Shown in pieces: positions 62,232 through 64,000 of a DNA stretch of 64,000 bases. Below the pieces are notes generated by a model, which did not search any database, was not told the DNA's origin, and saw only the letters and a list, made by a program, of their open reading frames with translations. Position 1 is the stretch's first letter; each line of letters begins with the position of its first letter. Location: positions 1-64,000 of the forward strand of contig CANKII010000005.1 in assembly GCA_947482115.1 (NCBI GenBank), in the 5' to 3' direction. This DNA comes from Fibrobacterota bacterium. GTDB lineage: Bacteria; Fibrobacterota; Fibrobacteria; UBA11236. Position numbers and translations under genes: made by a program.

Positions 62232-63070
62232 AAAAAGGGAATGACTTTCGCCTTGTCGTGGATATCGGTAACACGCATACCGTGATTGGATTGTTCCAGG
62301 GTGCGAAAATTCAACGCAACTGGCGGCTGGCAACGCGCAAAGACACGACGGTGGATGAAATCGCGTTCTGGTTACAGGGATTGAACCTTGTAGGGGCGAC
62401 CCACCCTTCGACTACGCTCAGGGACCATGGGTCGCCCCTACAAGGTTCGGCATTGGCATCCGTGGTGCCAACGCAGGATAACGCCTGGTTGTCCGCCATG
62501 GAAAATGTGTTCGGGATAAAACCCCGCATCCTCAATTACAAGGATTGCCTGGGCCTTAAACTCGATTATGAAATCCCCAGTCAAATCGGTGCGGATCGAC
62601 TGGCCAATGTATTGGGAGCCGAGGCTTTGGGAATTAAAGAAGGTGTCATCATCGATTTTGGAACCGCCACCACTTTCGACGTGTTTGCGAACCACACCTA
62701 TTACGGCGGTGTCATTTGCCCGGGCATTCAAACCGGTTTGCGGACTCTAGTACAAAGCACCGCCAAACTCGCCGAGCCGGAATTGCGGTGGCCGAAGCAG
62801 TCCGTGGGGCGAACCACGGATGAAGCTTTACGCATCGGCATTTTGCACGGCTCGCTGGGCATGATTGAAAGCCTGTTGAAGAATATTCTTGCCGAATCTT
62901 ATTTCGGAAAAAAGAAGCCCGTGGTGATTGCCACGGGAGGGTTGGCGGTTTGGATGCGCGATCACACCAAGGCCATTCAGCGCTTCGAACCGGATTTGAC
63001 ATTGGCGGGCATCAATCATTTGCTGTCCGGAAAAACCCCGGTGGGTTCCACACGAAGGAGTGCAAAGTGA
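62228..63070 (+). CDS. coaX: type III pantothenate kinase containing an in-frame repeat insertion
   Basis: 280 residues, about 22 longer than usual. Motifs: [13 protein letters not shown] (phosphate loop), [38 protein letters not shown] and [11 protein letters not shown]. Phosphorylates pantothenate, the first CoA step; PanD supplies beta-alanine upstream. The stretch coding [22 protein letters not shown] is a 66-base palindromic repeat, exactly 22 codons, inserted before the SVVP strand. Function is probably retained since all motifs are intact. Confidence 0.92.
   Translation: MKKGNDFRLVVDIGNTHTVIGLFQGAKIQRNWRLATRKDTTVDEIAFWLQGLNLVGATHPSTTLRDHGSPLQGSALASVVPTQDNAWLSAMENVFGIKPRILNYKDCLGLKLDYEIPSQIGADRLANVLGAEALGIKEGVIIDFGTATTFDVFANHTYYGGVICPGIQTGLRTLVQSTAKLAEPELRWPKQSVGRTTDEALRIGILHGSLGMIESLLKNILAESYFGKKKPVVIATGGLAVWMRDHTKAIQRFEPDLTLAGINHLLSGKTPVGSTRRSAK
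62383..62448. repeat. 66-base palindromic repeat in frame inside coaX
   Basis: GAACCTTGTAGGGGCGACCC and its exact reverse complement (62429-62448) flank a 26-base centre containing CCC-TTCGACTACGCTCA-GGG. The 14-base loop is identical to that in the elements before ctaA, while the arms are unrelated. Length is divisible by three and there is no stop, so coaX reads through. Confidence 0.85.
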
Positions 63071-63999
63071 AAATTCTGGTCACTGGCGGAGCGGGATTTT
63101 TAGGCTCTCATTTGTGCGAGCGGCTCCTCACCGAGGGTCACGATGTCGTTTGCCTCGACAATTTTTTCACAGGCACTAAAAACAATGTGCGGCATTTGCG
63201 CGAACACGCCTCCTTTGAACTGCTCCGTCACGATGTGACCATGCCGTTGTTCATCGAGGTCGATCGCATTTACAATCTGGCCTGTCCGGCATCCCCCGTG
63301 CATTACCAGTACAATCCGGTCAAGACCATCAAGACCAGTGTCATGGGCGCCATCAACATGCTCGGCCTCGCCAAACGCACGAAAGCCCGCATTCTTCAGG
63401 CCTCCACCAGCGAAGTGTACGGCGATCCGCAGGTGCATCCACAGCGCGAAGATTATTGGGGAAACGTGAATCCCATTGGAATCCGCTCCTGCTACGACGA
63501 GGGCAAACGTGTGGCGGAAACCCTGTTCTTCGACTATCATCGCCAGAATCAGGTGGACATTCGCGTCATGCGCATTTTCAATACCTACGGACCGCGCATG
63601 CATCCCGATGACGGCCGCGTGGTTTCCAACTTCATCGTGCAGGCATTACGCGGTCAGGACATCACAATCTACGGCGATGGTTCGCAAACGCGCTCCTTCT
63701 GCTTCGCATCGGATTTGATCGACGGCATGGTGAAGTTGATGAATCATCCTTCCTGCGTGGGCCCAGTGAATGTTGGAAATCCGGTGGAGTTCACCATCAA
63801 ACAATTAGCGGAGCAAGTGATTGCCCTGACCGGAAGCAAAAGCAAGTTAGTTACCAAACCGCTTCCCAGCGATGATCCGAAACAACGCCAGCCGGATATT
63901 TCACTGGCACGGAAAGAATTGGGATGGGAACCGAAGGTTCCATTGAAAGATGGCTTGGTTCAGACCATTGCGTATTTTGAAAAATTATTGGCGGTGTAA
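63067..63999 (+). CDS. UDP-glucuronate decarboxylase (UDP-xylose synthase)
   Basis: 310 residues from the GTG overlapping the coaX stop (GTGA); the track start is 39 codons too early. SDR/NAD-epimerase: NAD loop [72 protein letters not shown] (catalytic YxxxK as YDEGK) and [22 protein letters not shown]. This pattern is diagnostic of UXS, converting UDP-glucuronate to UDP-xylose for surface polysaccharides. It ends at the last codon of the window; downstream context is not visible. Confidence 0.92.
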   Translation: MKILVTGGAGFLGSHLCERLLTEGHDVVCLDNFFTGTKNNVRHLREHASFELLRHDVTMPLFIEVDRIYNLACPASPVHYQYNPVKTIKTSVMGAINMLGLAKRTKARILQASTSEVYGDPQVHPQREDYWGNVNPIGIRSCYDEGKRVAETLFFDYHRQNQVDIRVMRIFNTYGPRMHPDDGRVVSNFIVQALRGQDITIYGDGSQTRSFCFASDLIDGMVKLMNHPSCVGPVNVGNPVEFTIKQLAEQVIALTGSKSKLVTKPLPSDDPKQRQPDISLARKELGWEPKVPLKDGLVQTIAYFEKLLAV

Positions 64000-64000
64000 C

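Overview
The window is a contiguous, almost fully coding piece of a free-living, aerobic, Gram-negative-type bacterial chromosome (lipoproteins, a beta-barrel porin, a GmhA-like isomerase, an MlaE-like permease). Its lineage cannot be fixed from sequence alone. The combination of an alternative complex III, an A2-type cytochrome oxidase, a malectin-domain secreted protein with a type-IX-like C-terminal tail, and lysine-rich tails on ribosome-associated proteins would fit Fibrobacterota or a neighbour in the FCB group; this is inference, not proof. Gene starts are often GTG or TTG, and many neighbours overlap by 1-11 bases (ATGA, GTGA, TGATG), so operons are tight.

Layout. 0.2-3 kb: secreted M14 carboxypeptidase, malectin protein, EamA transporter. 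3.2-5.1 kb: nadA and a degenerate ThiD-like protein. 5.1-20.3 kb: one continuous respiratory cluster, with oxidase/heme A assembly (ctaM-like DUF420, ctaA, ctaB), alternative complex III (actABCDEF), two tandem paralogous small membrane proteins, a Sco copper chaperone, and an A2-type caa3 oxidase (coxB-A-C-D). Electrons would pass quinol -> ActABCDEF -> c-type heme (ActE or the CoxB heme domain) -> CuA -> CoxA -> O2. 20.3-22.5 kb: a small anchored protein and an AT-rich, probably acquired, PD-(D/E)XK-nuclease-like gene. 22.6-30 kb: gph, miaB, a SPOR protein, tRNA-Leu, panD, a LytR_C lipoprotein, rsfS, argS. 30-38.7 kb (minus strand): a DUF4159 protein, a giant coiled-coil membrane protein, an MlaE-like permease and glnD, then a separate tiny unit encoding a 52-codon ORF and a 21-residue Ala/Lys peptide. 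38.8-49.4 kb: YefM/YoeB toxin-antitoxin, lytic transglycosylase, phospholipid synthesis (cdsA-like, plsC, gpsA), acylphosphatase, purEK, thpR, a TPR protein, gmhA-like. 49.5-54 kb: a nitrogen-control region (tRNA-Pro, amtB, porin, glnK) with sigma-54-type promoters that brackets a decayed urease/urea-uptake cluster. 54-64 kb: a PfkB kinase, gltX, tRNA-Ser, a class A PBP, a lipoprotein, nadC, coaX, and a UDP-glucuronate decarboxylase.

Most unusual observations: (1) a family of short palindromic elements with a conserved loop (TTCGACTACGCTCA or TTCGACAGGCTCA) but different stem arms at each site, three of them read in frame inside genes (a 66-base copy in coaX, others in miaB and the ThiD-like gene); (2) pseudogene remnants of urtE, ureF, ureG and hupE/ureJ between amtB and glnK; (3) a 21-codon Ala/Lys-rich gene with a perfect Shine-Dalgarno sequence and its own terminator, missed by the ORF track; (4) the AT-rich nuclease-like gene, a candidate single-gene defence system. 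I see no CRISPR array, intact insertion sequence, rRNA or prophage.
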